Below, piece after piece: positions 45,185 to 54,366 of a stretch of DNA of 64,000 bases. Below the pieces are notes generated by a model that did no database searches, was not told where the DNA came from, and worked only from the letters and a program-made list of their open reading frames with translations. Both the position numbers and the translations under genes were made by a program. The DNA is from Kordiimonas pumila (GTDB lineage Bacteria; Pseudomonadota; Alphaproteobacteria; Sphingomonadales; Kordiimonadaceae). Numbering within the stretch: the first letter of the stretch is position 1; each line of letters begins with the position of its first letter. The stretch spans positions 3,977,659 to 4,041,658 of the forward strand of contig NZ_CP061205.1 in NCBI RefSeq assembly GCF_015240255.1. The letters are read 5' to 3'.

Positions 45185-46579
45185 TCAACAATCCACCACA
45201 GTTGCCGGGATTGGGACAGTAACAGCAAGGCCACCTCTTGCCGTTTCTTTGTATTTAGATTGCATATCGCGCCCTGTTATCCGCATGGTTCTGATCACTT
45301 TATCTAGGCTAACAAAATGTTTACCGTCCCCCCGCAGGGCAAGGCGGGAAGCGTTAATGGCCTTCACTGCCGCCATTGCATTTCGTTCGATACACGGCAC
45401 TTGCACTAAGCCACCGATCGGGTCACATGTTAAACCAAGATTATGCTCCATCGCAATCTCGGCCGCATTTTCTACTTGCTCTGGTGTACCCCCCAGAACT
45501 TCCGTAAGGCCTGCGGCTGCCATCGAACAAGCACTGCCCACTTCCCCTTGGCACCCTACTTCAGCACCCGATATGGAGGCGTTTTCTTTAAAAAGTCGCC
45601 CCACGGCACCTGCCGTAAGCAAAAACCGTACAACACCTTCGTCTGTAGCACCCGGCGCAAAGCGGCTATAATAATGCAGCACAGAAGGCACTATGCCTGC
45701 GGCGCCGTTTGTCGGCGCCGTTACAACACGGCCGCCTGCTGCGTTTTCTTCATTTACTGCAAGGGCATATAGATTAACCCAGTCCATAATTGTTAACGGG
45801 TCTGATAATGCTTTTTCAGGGCGTGATGACAATTGCTCATAAAGCTGTGCTGCACGGCGCTTTACATTAAGGCCAGGCATCACACCGCCTTTTGAGCAAC
45901 CACGCTTAACACACTGCTGCATCACATCCCAAATTTCCAGCAAGCCGGCCCTTGTCTCTGCTTCATCTCTGTAAGAGGCTTCGTTTGCCAGCATAATCGA
46001 GCTTATTGGCAACCCTGTTTCCCGACACTGAACCAATAACTCTTCTGCACTTTTAAAAGGATATTTAAATTTAACCTTCTCGGTTTTGAAGTGATCTGCT
46101 TTTGCTTCAGATTCGCTTACAATAAACCCGCCGCCTATAGAAAAATAAATAGCCCGCGATAGTTCAACGCCCTCTTTGTCATACGCCCAAAACTCCATCC
46201 CGTTTGGGTGAAACTTTAGCCTTTCTCTTGGCAACAATTGTAAATCTTCGTCTTCATTGAAGGCTACTTTGCGACGACCTAGCAACATAACCTCTTTAGC
46301 CGCACGAATTTCCTTAATCATGTCCGGTATTTTTTCTACATCAACAGTACGCGGACATGTCCCCATAAAGCCCAAAAGAATAGCGGTATCAGACCCGTGA
46401 CCACGGCCTGTAGCACCAAGAGATCCATAGAGTTTAGCAACAACCCGATCAATCTTTTCAAGATTACCCGCACTGTTTAGTTTTTCCAAAAACTCGCGGG
46501 CGGCCTTCAGTGGCCCAACAGTATGGGAACTGGATGGCCCTATGCCGATATTAAAAAGATCAAGAACGCTGGTACTCAT
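45185..46579 (-). CDS. sdaA: L-serine ammonia-lyase (iron-sulfur type)
   Basis: A 464-aa single-chain L-serine dehydratase making pyruvate and ammonia. The N-terminal beta domain starts [24 protein letters not shown], the family signature. The catalytic alpha domain has [43 protein letters not shown] and [16 protein letters not shown], with the Cys ligands for the [4Fe-4S] cluster. Length and domain order match E. coli SdaA. Confidence 0.95.
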   Translation of the reverse strand: MSTSVLDLFNIGIGPSSSHTVGPLKAAREFLEKLNSAGNLEKIDRVVAKLYGSLGATGRGHGSDTAILLGFMGTCPRTVDVEKIPDMIKEIRAAKEVMLLGRRKVAFNEDEDLQLLPRERLKFHPNGMEFWAYDKEGVELSRAIYFSIGGGFIVSESEAKADHFKTEKVKFKYPFKSAEELLVQCRETGLPISSIMLANEASYRDEAETRAGLLEIWDVMQQCVKRGCSKGGVMPGLNVKRRAAQLYEQLSSRPEKALSDPLTIMDWVNLYALAVNEENAAGGRVVTAPTNGAAGIVPSVLHYYSRFAPGATDEGVVRFLLTAGAVGRLFKENASISGAEVGCQGEVGSACSMAAAGLTEVLGGTPEQVENAAEIAMEHNLGLTCDPIGGLVQVPCIERNAMAAVKAINASRLALRGDGKHFVSLDKVIRTMRITGRDMQSKYKETARGGLAVTVPIPATVVDC

Positions 46580-46761
46580 GGTTTTGGCCCTATGTATGTT
46601 TAGTTTAGCTGGAGCCGCACGCTATGGCTGATCTGAAATAAGATCAACCACAATATACGATGAAATCAGGAATAAAGACCGCCGAGTACGTGAAAACCGC
46701 ATCGACAAAATACTCTGCCTGTACAAAGTGATGCCCTCACATAGGAAAGCGCGCGCAAATC

Positions 46762-48204
46762 CTATTCCAGACTAAACCTGTATGCAGAAACACCACGTGA
46801 CCGATCATCTAAGATCAAGCTGCGATTTATGGGCGGGTTTGCACGCTGTGGGCAGGATGGCCGCTCGCATAGCCTACAATTCGGCCCAACAGGTGTGGCG
46901 TCAATATTTTCAAGGTCATGACCTTTTGAATAAACAAGCTCCCGCGCATAAGCAATGTCGCACCCAAGACCAATGGCAAGCTGCTGGTCGGGCTGGCCGT
47001 AACGGGCACCCACACGCCGCACTGTGCGCGCCACAGAAAAATAACGTGTATCATCCGGCATTTGAATAATCTGTGTGTCAATTCTACCCGGTGTCGAGAA
47101 TGTATCGTGCACTCGCCATAAAGGGCATGTGCCGCCAAAACGTGAAAAATGAAACCGGCCAGCAGAAAACCGCTTTGACACATTGCCCGCTTTATCAATG
47201 CGTATAAAGAAAAAAGACACCCCTCGCTCACCAGGGCGCTGCAAGGTAGTAAGCCTGTGGCACACTTGCTCAAAACTTGTGCCATATCTGCGCCCCAAGT
47301 GCTCAATATCGTACTTCAAGGCTTTAGCGTCAGACAGAAACCGCCGGTAAGGCATCAGCAAAGCGCCTGCAAAATAATTGGCAAGACTCATTCTAACCAA
47401 ACGGCTAGCTTCTTCGGTTTGCCATGTATGCGCATCCCCAACCCGCTGGATCATCGGCTTGAACTCAAGAAGGGCGATTTGTAAAGCCAACTGAAATATT
47501 CGGGTGCCATTATCGAGCATTTCATTCACAAGAAGCTGTCGCCTGTGTAAATCAAAGTGCCTGAGCGTTTCAGGCATAACCTCATGCGGCATAATACGCA
47601 CTCGAATACCATGCTCTTCATCCAGCCTGCCGGAAAGCACCATAAAGGCATCATCCCGCTGCAGGCCCAACTCTTCATGTAAGGATTCCGCAGCCTCATC
47701 AAGTTCAGGGAAATAGTTTTTACGATCGTGAATAAAATCACGAACCTCATCAACCGGGAAGGACGAATCGGATTCACCCCCCTCACGCTGCGCCACCTGC
47801 GTTGATAGTTCAGTGGCGCTTTGCCGTGCCTGTTGTAATGATTTGTAAACCAATGAAAAGGCTTCAACAGCACGCGGCGCTGCATCTGCCATATCTTGCA
47901 TTTCAGCCCGAGACAGGCCAATACCTTTGAACATGGGGTCTGCAAGTATCTCAGATAAGTCCGCAAAGGCACGTGCTTCATCTGTTCCTGCAAACGCCGT
48001 CAGCTCAACATCATACACTTCAGCAAGACGCAGTAAAAACTGTGCAGAAACAGGGCGTTGATTGCGTTCAACCAAATTTAAATAGCTTGTCGAAAAGCCG
48101 AGTTCCGCTGCCATTTGAGACTGTGAAAGGCCCCACTCCCGACGCAACCTTCTTATGCGAGGGCCAGCAAATATTTTCTTTGCCACCATGTCTGCCACGG
48201 TCAT
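46762..48204 (-). CDS. ScfR/RamB/PccR-type short-chain fatty acid regulator
   Basis: A 480-aa XRE-family regulator. The N-terminal helix-turn-helix is IRRLRREWGLSQSQMAAELGFSTSYLNLVERNQRPVS. A degenerate ImmA/IrrE-like middle domain follows (RHFDLHRRQLLVNEML, lacking the HExxH zinc site). The conserved tail has DIAYARELVYSKGHDLENIDATPVGPNCRLCERPSCPQRA, with four Cys. Relatives sense acyl-CoA or propionyl/acetyl metabolism and control glyoxylate or methylmalonyl genes. It is divergent from malate synthase, a known kind of target, with paired repeats between them. Confidence 0.92.
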   Translation of the reverse strand: MTVADMVAKKIFAGPRIRRLRREWGLSQSQMAAELGFSTSYLNLVERNQRPVSAQFLLRLAEVYDVELTAFAGTDEARAFADLSEILADPMFKGIGLSRAEMQDMADAAPRAVEAFSLVYKSLQQARQSATELSTQVAQREGGESDSSFPVDEVRDFIHDRKNYFPELDEAAESLHEELGLQRDDAFMVLSGRLDEEHGIRVRIMPHEVMPETLRHFDLHRRQLLVNEMLDNGTRIFQLALQIALLEFKPMIQRVGDAHTWQTEEASRLVRMSLANYFAGALLMPYRRFLSDAKALKYDIEHLGRRYGTSFEQVCHRLTTLQRPGERGVSFFFIRIDKAGNVSKRFSAGRFHFSRFGGTCPLWRVHDTFSTPGRIDTQIIQMPDDTRYFSVARTVRRVGARYGQPDQQLAIGLGCDIAYARELVYSKGHDLENIDATPVGPNCRLCERPSCPQRANPPINRSLILDDRSRGVSAYRFSLE

Positions 48205-48213
48205 TTTCCTAAT

Positions 48214-48254
48214 ATTTACAAAATTTACATATTAACATTATGACATTTACAAAA
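48214..48254. promoter_or_regulatory. paired ATTTACAAAA repeats, candidate ScfR operator
   Basis: ATTTACAAAA occurs at 48214-48223 and again at 48245-48254, a 31-bp offset (about three helical turns), with a partial copy (ATTTACAT) between. The repeats lie directly before the regulator start and in the shared region with malate synthase. They resemble the TTTGCAAA-type sites described for RamB/PccR relatives, with A for G. Confidence 0.5.
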
Positions 48255-48409
48255 GCATACAATCAGACACTTTTTGTATCAATAGTTATTTTATAATGGC
48301 CGGTTCTGTGAAATACACCCTGCATAAACATTACGGATTGTTGTACGTTTCTAGGCGCCAGCTACCCTTTAAGGCCAACCGCATAGATAGTTTAAAAAGG
48401 ATCATCATA

Positions 48410-50020
48410 ATGTCCGCATCAGCACTTACAGAAAAAGCGCATGCCGCACTCAAACTAACAGGCACAATAGAGACCGGGTTTGACCGGGTTCTAACGCCTG
48501 CCGCGATCGCTTTTGTTGCTGATCTCGAAGAACGGTTTGGTGACCGCCGCCGGGCGCTAATCAAAGCCCGCAGTGACCGTCAGGCGCGCCTCGACGGTAA
48601 TGAACTGCCTGACTTCCGTGCTGACACCAAAGACATCCGCGAAAGCGACTGGACAATTCTGGGTACGCCAGATGATCTTCAGGACCGCCGCGTTGAAATT
48701 ACTGGCCCCGTTGACCGCAAAATGATGATTAACGCTTTCAACTCTGGCGCCAACGTATTTATGGCAGACTTTGAAGACGCTTCATCGCCGACATGGTCAA
48801 ACATGGTAAACGGCCAAATTAACTGCATGGACTATGCCGCAGGCACACTAGACTATACCGACCCTAAAAGCGGTAAAGAATATAGCCTGAATGCAAAAAT
48901 AGCTGTTCTAAAAGTGCGCCCCCGTGGCTGGCACATGACAGAGGCTCATGCTCTTCTCGGCGGCAAGCCCATATCAGCTGGCTTGTTTGATTTTGGCCTG
49001 TATATTTTCCATAATGCCAAGGCCCTCATTGCTAAAGGTACTGGCCCTTACTTTTACTTACCTAAAATGGAAAGCATGGAAGAAGCAAAGCTGTGGGATG
49101 ATGTTTTCACTTACACAGAAAAAACACTAGGCCTTACACACGGCACAATCAAAACAACAGTATTGATCGAAACACTGCCTGCTGCCTTTGAAATGGATGA
49201 AATTCTTTTTGCCCTTAAGGACCATATCGTTGGCCTAAACTGTGGCCGCTGGGACTATATTTTCAGCTATATCAAGCGCATTGGCAAACATGCTGAATAT
49301 CTGCTGCCTGACAGGGCACAAGTTGGCATGGGCGAAGCTTTTCTGAAAGCTTACTCCTTGCTCCTTATTCAAACATGCCATAAGCGCGGCGCACACGCCA
49401 TGGGTGGTATGGCTGCTCAAATTCCGGTTAAAAATGATGATGCCGCCAACAAAGCCGCATATGATAAAGTGCGTGCTGATAAAGACCGTGAAGCATCAAA
49501 TGGCCATGACGGTACATGGGTTGCACACCCGGGTATGGTAGAAATTGCCAAAGAAGCCTTCAACAATGTCATGAGTAGTGCCAATCAGATTCACCGCAAG
49601 CGCGAAGACCTGACAATCACGCAGGAAGACCTCTTAAAACCACACGCTGGCCAAGCAACAGAAGACGGCGTACGCGAAAACATTCGTGTTGGCATTCAGT
49701 ATACTGCGGCATGGCTTGAAGGCCGTGGTGCTGTACCGCTTTATAACCTGATGGAAGATGCAGCCACCGCAGAGATTAGCCGCACACAGATTTGGCAACA
49801 GCTTAAGCACGGTGCAAAGCTTGCTGATGGCCGCACTGTTACAGAAGATATGATCCGCACTCTCTACAATGATGAAATGGTGAAATTGAAGGAATCCTTA
49901 GGCCAGAGTACTTTTGATAACAGTAGGCTTGCAGAAGCAGGGAAGCTGTTTCTTGAACTAGCCTTCGCGGAAGAACTCACTGAGTTTCTAACAACGCCTG
50001 CATACGAATTTATAAAATAG
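48410..50020 (+). CDS. aceB: malate synthase A
   Basis: A 536-aa malate synthase condensing glyoxylate with acetyl-CoA in the glyoxylate shunt. Visible are FMADFEDASSPTWSNMVNGQ, the conserved KVRPRGWHMTE, PYFYLPKMESMEEAKLWDDVF, VLIETLPAAFEMDEI and GRWDYIFSYIK, and the catalytic acid region PLYNLMEDAATAEISRTQIWQ. The start at ATG 48410 has AAAGGA upstream; the frame extends to 48296 without coding character. Isocitrate lyase is not adjacent. Divergent ScfR-type regulator implies control by acetate or other short-chain acids. Confidence 0.95.
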   Translation: MSASALTEKAHAALKLTGTIETGFDRVLTPAAIAFVADLEERFGDRRRALIKARSDRQARLDGNELPDFRADTKDIRESDWTILGTPDDLQDRRVEITGPVDRKMMINAFNSGANVFMADFEDASSPTWSNMVNGQINCMDYAAGTLDYTDPKSGKEYSLNAKIAVLKVRPRGWHMTEAHALLGGKPISAGLFDFGLYIFHNAKALIAKGTGPYFYLPKMESMEEAKLWDDVFTYTEKTLGLTHGTIKTTVLIETLPAAFEMDEILFALKDHIVGLNCGRWDYIFSYIKRIGKHAEYLLPDRAQVGMGEAFLKAYSLLLIQTCHKRGAHAMGGMAAQIPVKNDDAANKAAYDKVRADKDREASNGHDGTWVAHPGMVEIAKEAFNNVMSSANQIHRKREDLTITQEDLLKPHAGQATEDGVRENIRVGIQYTAAWLEGRGAVPLYNLMEDAATAEISRTQIWQQLKHGAKLADGRTVTEDMIRTLYNDEMVKLKESLGQSTFDNSRLAEAGKLFLELAFAEELTEFLTTPAYEFIK

Positions 50021-50174
50021 CAAAGCCAGCATCAAAGACAGGCTACTTTGGTGCTGTTGCTGTTGACGAAATTTATCTCCCGCAGTTATGAGCTAGCCTA
50101 CAGCGGCTTCACCGTTCAAAACTGCTGCGTAAAAGTTTGTCCCTCACATCTGCCTAATAAGCAGATGTACTCAA

Positions 50175-50204
50175 GGGCCGGATCATTTGATCCGGCCTTT
50201 TTTT
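50175..50204 (+). terminator. intrinsic terminator after malate synthase
   Basis: GGCCGGATCA (50176-50185) pairs with TGATCCGGCC (50188-50197) and runs into seven T. It lies 155 bases after the malate synthase stop. The remainder of 50021-50372 shows no gene. Confidence 0.82.
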
Positions 50205-50372
50205 CTCCTCGCCGCCCCGCAGCTTTATTGCACGAAAACAGGCCACATATTGTGAAATTATATTGCGTATCCACCATTATCACCGCTTTTTTCTTGCCAT
50301 TCTCTTGTGTTTGGTCAATGAAGCTATCACTTATCAAACACATTTAAAGCCACCAACAAGACGGAATAAGAC

Positions 50373-50693
50373 ATGGTAAAGATTTCAGTGACAAACCTTG
50401 CGGGCCAAACCAGCGAAATTGAAGCAGAAGTTGGTCTGTCGCTTATGGAAAACATTCGCAATAACGATTTTGACGATCTGGCAGCAATCTGTGGTGGCTG
50501 CTGTAGCTGCTGCACCTGTCATGTATTTGTTGACGAAGAAAGCTATGAAAAGCTAACCGAGATGGATGAAGACGAGCAATATCTGCTTGAAGATAGTGAA
50601 AACTATCATGCTGGCACATCACGTCTTTCATGCCAGATCGAAGTTGATGACAGCATGGGCGGCATGAAAGTGACAATCGCGCCTGAAGCTTAA
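50373..50693 (+). CDS. adrenodoxin-type [2Fe-2S] ferredoxin
   Basis: A 106-aa plant/vertebrate-type ferredoxin. The cluster-binding pattern C-x5-C-x2-C is in AAICGGCCSCCTCHVFV (Cys about 40, 46 and 49) with the distant Cys in SRLSCQIEV; the D/E-rich interaction helix TEMDEDEQYLLEDSE is typical of adrenodoxins. It carries three extra Cys in the binding loop (about 43, 44 and 47). Electron donor for an unknown P450 or Fe-S assembly partner. The aminopeptidase gene follows 30 bases later. Confidence 0.9.
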   Translation: MVKISVTNLAGQTSEIEAEVGLSLMENIRNNDFDDLAAICGGCCSCCTCHVFVDEESYEKLTEMDEDEQYLLEDSENYHAGTSRLSCQIEVDDSMGGMKVTIAPEA

Positions 50694-50723
50694 TACTCTG
50701 CGCCCCTGAAACGGAGAAACATT

Positions 50724-52133
50724 TTGACAGACTTCACCACGCTACTGGTTTCTGAGACCGATTCATCAGTAGCTGTTCCGTTAGAGTTTGTAACTGAAGC
50801 AGACTTACAGTCGCTTTCGCAAACTGAACAGGAATGGGTGAAGATTGCAGGTTTCACCGCCGAAGCGGGTACCATATGCCCGCTTCCCACAGGCGACCAG
50901 AAAACAGGGCGTATGCTCGCCGGGCTTGGCACACTTGTGCCAACTGCCAACAACCCTTGGTGGGCGGCGGCTGTATGCGAAAAATTACCTGCTGGCAGCT
51001 ATAAAATTACCAACACATATACAGACGACATTCTGGCCGCTGGTGCTTTTGGCTGGTGCATGGTGCATTATAAATTTGATCGCTATTTTACGAGTGCCTC
51101 TGTTGTAAAGCAGCGACAGCTTACCCTGCCCCTGTCGGTAGATACATCTGCCATTCAAGCAGAAGCCCACACATATGCCTTGGTGCGCGACCTTGTTAAC
51201 ACACCAACCGAAGATATGGGCCCTGCCGATCTGCAAGATGCAGTTGAAGCTCTTGCTGAAGAGTTTGGTGGCACATGCGGCACATTTGTTGGTGACGACC
51301 TTATCGACGAAAATTTCCCAGCTGTTCATGCCGTTGGCCGCGCGGCAGCTACTGGCCGCGAACCACGCCTGATAGACCTGCGCTGGGGCACTGAGGGTGG
51401 ACCAAAGCTAACCCTTGTCGGCAAAGGTGTTTGTTATGATACCGGCGGATTGGATCTCAAGCCCGGTTCTGGAATGCGGCTCATGAAAAAAGACATGGGC
51501 GGCGCGGCACACGCTATTGGCCTTGCCCGCATGATCATGCAAGCCGGGCTTAAAGTTGACCTACGCGTTATTATTCCTGCTGTTGAAAATGCTGTCTCAT
51601 CAAATAGTTATCGCCCTGGGGATATTATTTCGACGCGTAAAGGCCTATTTGTTGAAGTTGGCAACACAGATGCTGAAGGCCGGATCATCCTTTGTGATGC
51701 ACTCGCCTTTGCCTGTGAAGAAAAACCAGACCTCTTGCTTGATTTTGCGACACTTACCGGCGCCGCACGTGTTGCCCTAGGTGCAGATTTGCCCGCAACC
51801 TATACCAATACCGACCCATTTTGGGCAGCACTTGAAGCTGCCGCTGCAGAGAAGGGCGATCCTTTATGGCGCATGCCACTTTGGGCACCTTATGATAAAA
51901 AACTGAATAGCCCGGTTGCTGACCTGTCGAACATTTCCGAAGGTGGCATGGCTGGTTCAATAACAGCAGCGCTCTATTTACAGCGTTTCATTGAAGCAGA
52001 CACCCCTTGGGCACACTTTGACCTGTATGCCTGGACACTGGAAAACCAGCCCGGCAGACCACAAGGTGCCGCCGTCCAAGCTATTCGTGCAAGCTTTGAA
52101 GCAATAATAAAATTCTTGTCTCTTGACGCCTGA
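50724..52133 (+). CDS. leucyl aminopeptidase family (M17) metallopeptidase
   Basis: A 469-aa M17 peptidase. Catalytic/metal residues: VGKGVCYDTGGLDLKP (Lys and Asp), KDMGGAAHAIGLA, the signature NTDAEGRIILCDALAFA and LLDFATLTGAARVALG. It removes N-terminal residues from peptides in the cytoplasm. The start is TTG 50724 with GGAG upstream; no ATG lies near. It may share a transcript with the ferredoxin and, 62 bases on, a MarR regulator and NlpC/P60 protein. Confidence 0.92.
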   Translation: MTDFTTLLVSETDSSVAVPLEFVTEADLQSLSQTEQEWVKIAGFTAEAGTICPLPTGDQKTGRMLAGLGTLVPTANNPWWAAAVCEKLPAGSYKITNTYTDDILAAGAFGWCMVHYKFDRYFTSASVVKQRQLTLPLSVDTSAIQAEAHTYALVRDLVNTPTEDMGPADLQDAVEALAEEFGGTCGTFVGDDLIDENFPAVHAVGRAAATGREPRLIDLRWGTEGGPKLTLVGKGVCYDTGGLDLKPGSGMRLMKKDMGGAAHAIGLARMIMQAGLKVDLRVIIPAVENAVSSNSYRPGDIISTRKGLFVEVGNTDAEGRIILCDALAFACEEKPDLLLDFATLTGAARVALGADLPATYTNTDPFWAALEAAAAEKGDPLWRMPLWAPYDKKLNSPVADLSNISEGGMAGSITAALYLQRFIEADTPWAHFDLYAWTLENQPGRPQGAAVQAIRASFEAIIKFLSLDA

Positions 52134-52195
52134 CCATTCAATAAGCCACTTTTACCGCTAAACGATGAGTAGGTTTTGGGTGAAGGAGCAGATAC

Positions 52196-52570
52196 ATGGC
52201 GGAAAAAACCAACCCCCGCATGCTAAAAGTGTGGCGCGAGGCACATTTGCAGTGTGTACGATCCCATGACCCTGACCTTACCAGCAGGCAAATGTCTGTG
52301 CTTCTTTCTGTTTACATGACTGACCCGCCGCACACCGTGCGCGGCTTAGCCGCTAGCCTGAATGTGGCAAAGCCCGTTATAACCCGCGCTCTTGATACTT
52401 TGGGCGGCATGGGCCTGACAAAGCGAAAACGCGATGATGCCGACAAACGCAGTGTTTTAGTCCAGCGAACGGTGAAAGGCGCTGTTTATCTGAGCGAGCT
52501 TTCAGACCGAATAGTGACAGCTGATAAAAGCATTCCACCGGACGAAACCGATGTACCACAAAGCGTGTAG
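52196..52570 (+). CDS. MarR-like winged-helix regulator
   Basis: A 124-aa winged-helix protein. LTSRQMSVLLSVYMTDPPHTVRGLAASLNVAKPVITRALDTLGGMGLTKRKRDDADKRSVLVQRT is the helix-turn-helix plus wing with the DxxDxR motif of MarR regulators. It is shorter than classical MarR (about 145 aa) with reduced dimerisation ends. AAGGAG precedes the ATG. It lies 18 bases before the NlpC/P60 gene and could control it. Confidence 0.82.
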   Translation: MAEKTNPRMLKVWREAHLQCVRSHDPDLTSRQMSVLLSVYMTDPPHTVRGLAASLNVAKPVITRALDTLGGMGLTKRKRDDADKRSVLVQRTVKGAVYLSELSDRIVTADKSIPPDETDVPQSV

Positions 52571-52588
52571 CCACAATGGACATAGGCC

Positions 52589-53434
52589 ATGAATGAAAAA
52601 GACTTTGGTCTGCCACCGCTCTATGACCCGCAGAGCGAAATTGCACAGCAAAATAACCTCATGGATGCTCAGGTTATTACCGCACAGGTTTCAGTGCCCA
52701 CCGCCCCCTTGCATGAAACGCCCGACACTGATTCGCAGGCCCTCACCTATGTATTGTTAGGCGAGCCTTTATACTGCACGGAAACAAAGGGTTCTTGGCA
52801 GAAGGTTGTCTCCATAATAGATGGATATAGCGGCTGGATAGATACAGCTTTTGTAAATACAGCACCAACAGCACCGACGCACCGAATCATAGTACCGCTT
52901 TCACATATTTATACTTTGGCACACCTAAAATCACAGCCCCTAAATATTTTACCTATGGGAGCCTTTGTAACAGTAGCCGGGCAACCCGAGAATGGTTTTA
53001 TGCCCCTTCTGGGGGGCGGCTGGGTTTTCGCAAAACACCTGTACCCTATCGGTACAGAAGCCATTGATCCGCTTGCCGCAGCAGAAAGTTTTATTGCAAC
53101 ACCGTACCTTTGGGGTGGTCGTAGCTATATGGGAATTGATTGTTCCGGCCTTGTGCAAATCGCACTCGCAGCCAGCGGCAAGCGTATCCACCGAGATAGC
53201 GGCCCTCAATTTAGAAGCCTTGGCCGCCCTTTGAGTAAGGACGAAGCCCCTGCGCGCGGCGATCTCGCTTTTTTCCCCGGGCATGTAGGCTGGATGATAG
53301 ACGGTATCCACCTGCTTCATGCCAACGCAACCCACATGGCTGTTACCATCGACACAGTAGCTGATGTTACATCGTGGGTTGCCGCCCAAACCGACAAGCC
53401 CCCCTTCTCAGGCTACAAACGCCTATCAGAATGA
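52589..53434 (+). CDS. NlpC/P60 family cell-wall peptidase with SH3-like domains
   Basis: A 281-aa protein: an SH3-like region (about residues 30-90; APLHETPDTDSQALTYVLLGEPLYCTETKGSWQKV), a second SH3-like part, then the NlpC/P60 domain. The catalytic Cys is in WGGRSYMGIDCSGLVQIAL (about 190) and the His in FFPGHVGWMIDGIHLLHA. It cleaves peptidoglycan stem peptides (gamma-D-Glu-diaminopimelate type). No signal peptide is visible, as in the cytoplasmic recycling subgroup, so it may work on recycled muropeptides. Confidence 0.88.
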   Translation: MNEKDFGLPPLYDPQSEIAQQNNLMDAQVITAQVSVPTAPLHETPDTDSQALTYVLLGEPLYCTETKGSWQKVVSIIDGYSGWIDTAFVNTAPTAPTHRIIVPLSHIYTLAHLKSQPLNILPMGAFVTVAGQPENGFMPLLGGGWVFAKHLYPIGTEAIDPLAAAESFIATPYLWGGRSYMGIDCSGLVQIALAASGKRIHRDSGPQFRSLGRPLSKDEAPARGDLAFFPGHVGWMIDGIHLLHANATHMAVTIDTVADVTSWVAAQTDKPPFSGYKRLSE

Positions 53435-53437
53435 AAA

Positions 53438-53459
53438 ACGGCGGGTATTACCCCGCCGT
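53438..53459. terminator. terminator between convergent NlpC/P60 and cytochrome c genes
   Basis: ACGGCGGG (53438-53445) and CCCGCCGT (53452-53459) form a stem around a 6-base loop. Read leftwards it ends in TTTTT, so it clearly serves the cytochrome gene; a weaker T-rich side serves the other direction. Confidence 0.7.
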
Positions 53460-53485
53460 CTTATCAATATTAAATTTCTTACGAC

Positions 53486-54082
53486 TTAGCGGCCAGAGCT
53501 TGCATCATCTGCTGGTGCTTCCGCTTCTGGTGCGGCAGATGCCTCAACAGCAGGGAAAGGTACATGTGTATCAGCCATCGACGCTAGGTACGCAATCAGG
53601 TCTGCGCGCTGATCATCTTTCCTAATGCCCGCAAAGCCCATTGTTGTGCCTTTGGCAACGGATTTAGGATTAGCTAGCCAGTGATCGATAAGTTCATATG
53701 TCCATGAGCCACCAACCTCTTGCAAGGCAGATGAATATTTTGCGCCTTCATGGCTTGCAACAGCACGGCCAATAACACCGTAAAGGTTTGGCCCTGTACC
53801 ATTTGCACCGCCTTTTTCAACGGTGTGACAAGATTTGCATTTCGCAAACTGCCTCTCACCTTTGGCAACATCAGCCGTTGCCAACAATTCAGCAAGGCTT
53901 GGTCCAGCTTCTTCAGGGGTGGCTTCCGCCTCTCCGCCTGCCTCTGCTACTTCAATAGTAAAAGCAGGCTTAACACCTTCTTCTTCATGAAAAAGATTTT
54001 CAGAAATTGTTGTAATCACCATAATTAGTAACGCAGAAGCAATAACCGCTGCGAAAACTTTATTCCACTCGAAGGAATCCAC
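53486..54082 (-). CDS. membrane-anchored c-type cytochrome
   Basis: A 198-aa protein with an N-terminal anchor (VFAAVIASALLIMVITTISENLF), an acidic/Ala-rich linker, and a class I cytochrome c domain. The heme site is CKSCHTVEKGGANGTGPNLYGVIGR and the axial Met lies in KGTTMGFAG. Membrane-tethered cytochromes of this type donate electrons to terminal oxidases in alphaproteobacteria. The start is GTG 54082 (VDSFEWNK...), with AAGGAG upstream; a longer frame to 54112 adds ten residues that include that binding site. A charged tail follows the domain. Confidence 0.9.
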   Translation of the reverse strand: MDSFEWNKVFAAVIASALLIMVITTISENLFHEEEGVKPAFTIEVAEAGGEAEATPEEAGPSLAELLATADVAKGERQFAKCKSCHTVEKGGANGTGPNLYGVIGRAVASHEGAKYSSALQEVGGSWTYELIDHWLANPKSVAKGTTMGFAGIRKDDQRADLIAYLASMADTHVPFPAVEASAAPEAEAPADDASSGR

Positions 54083-54366
54083 AGGCTCTTCTCCTTGGTA
54101 GGCGAGCGCCAATATACCATTCAGCTACCTATCTGCCGATATCCTGACAGACGTGACCAGACAGGCAAGCCAGTTCGGCGCGACAATAGCCGCTGATGCG
54201 CCCATTTTTCAAGCTGTGTTTTACAGCTTTTTCACATCTTTAGCTAAAAAAGCACACTTTTTTACCGTGACACATTGGCGCAGTCCATATTATGACCTAT
54301 CCCGCGTTGACTTGAATGCACCAAATAGGCACAAGTTTGCGGTAACGATGAACGATTGGACCCATA

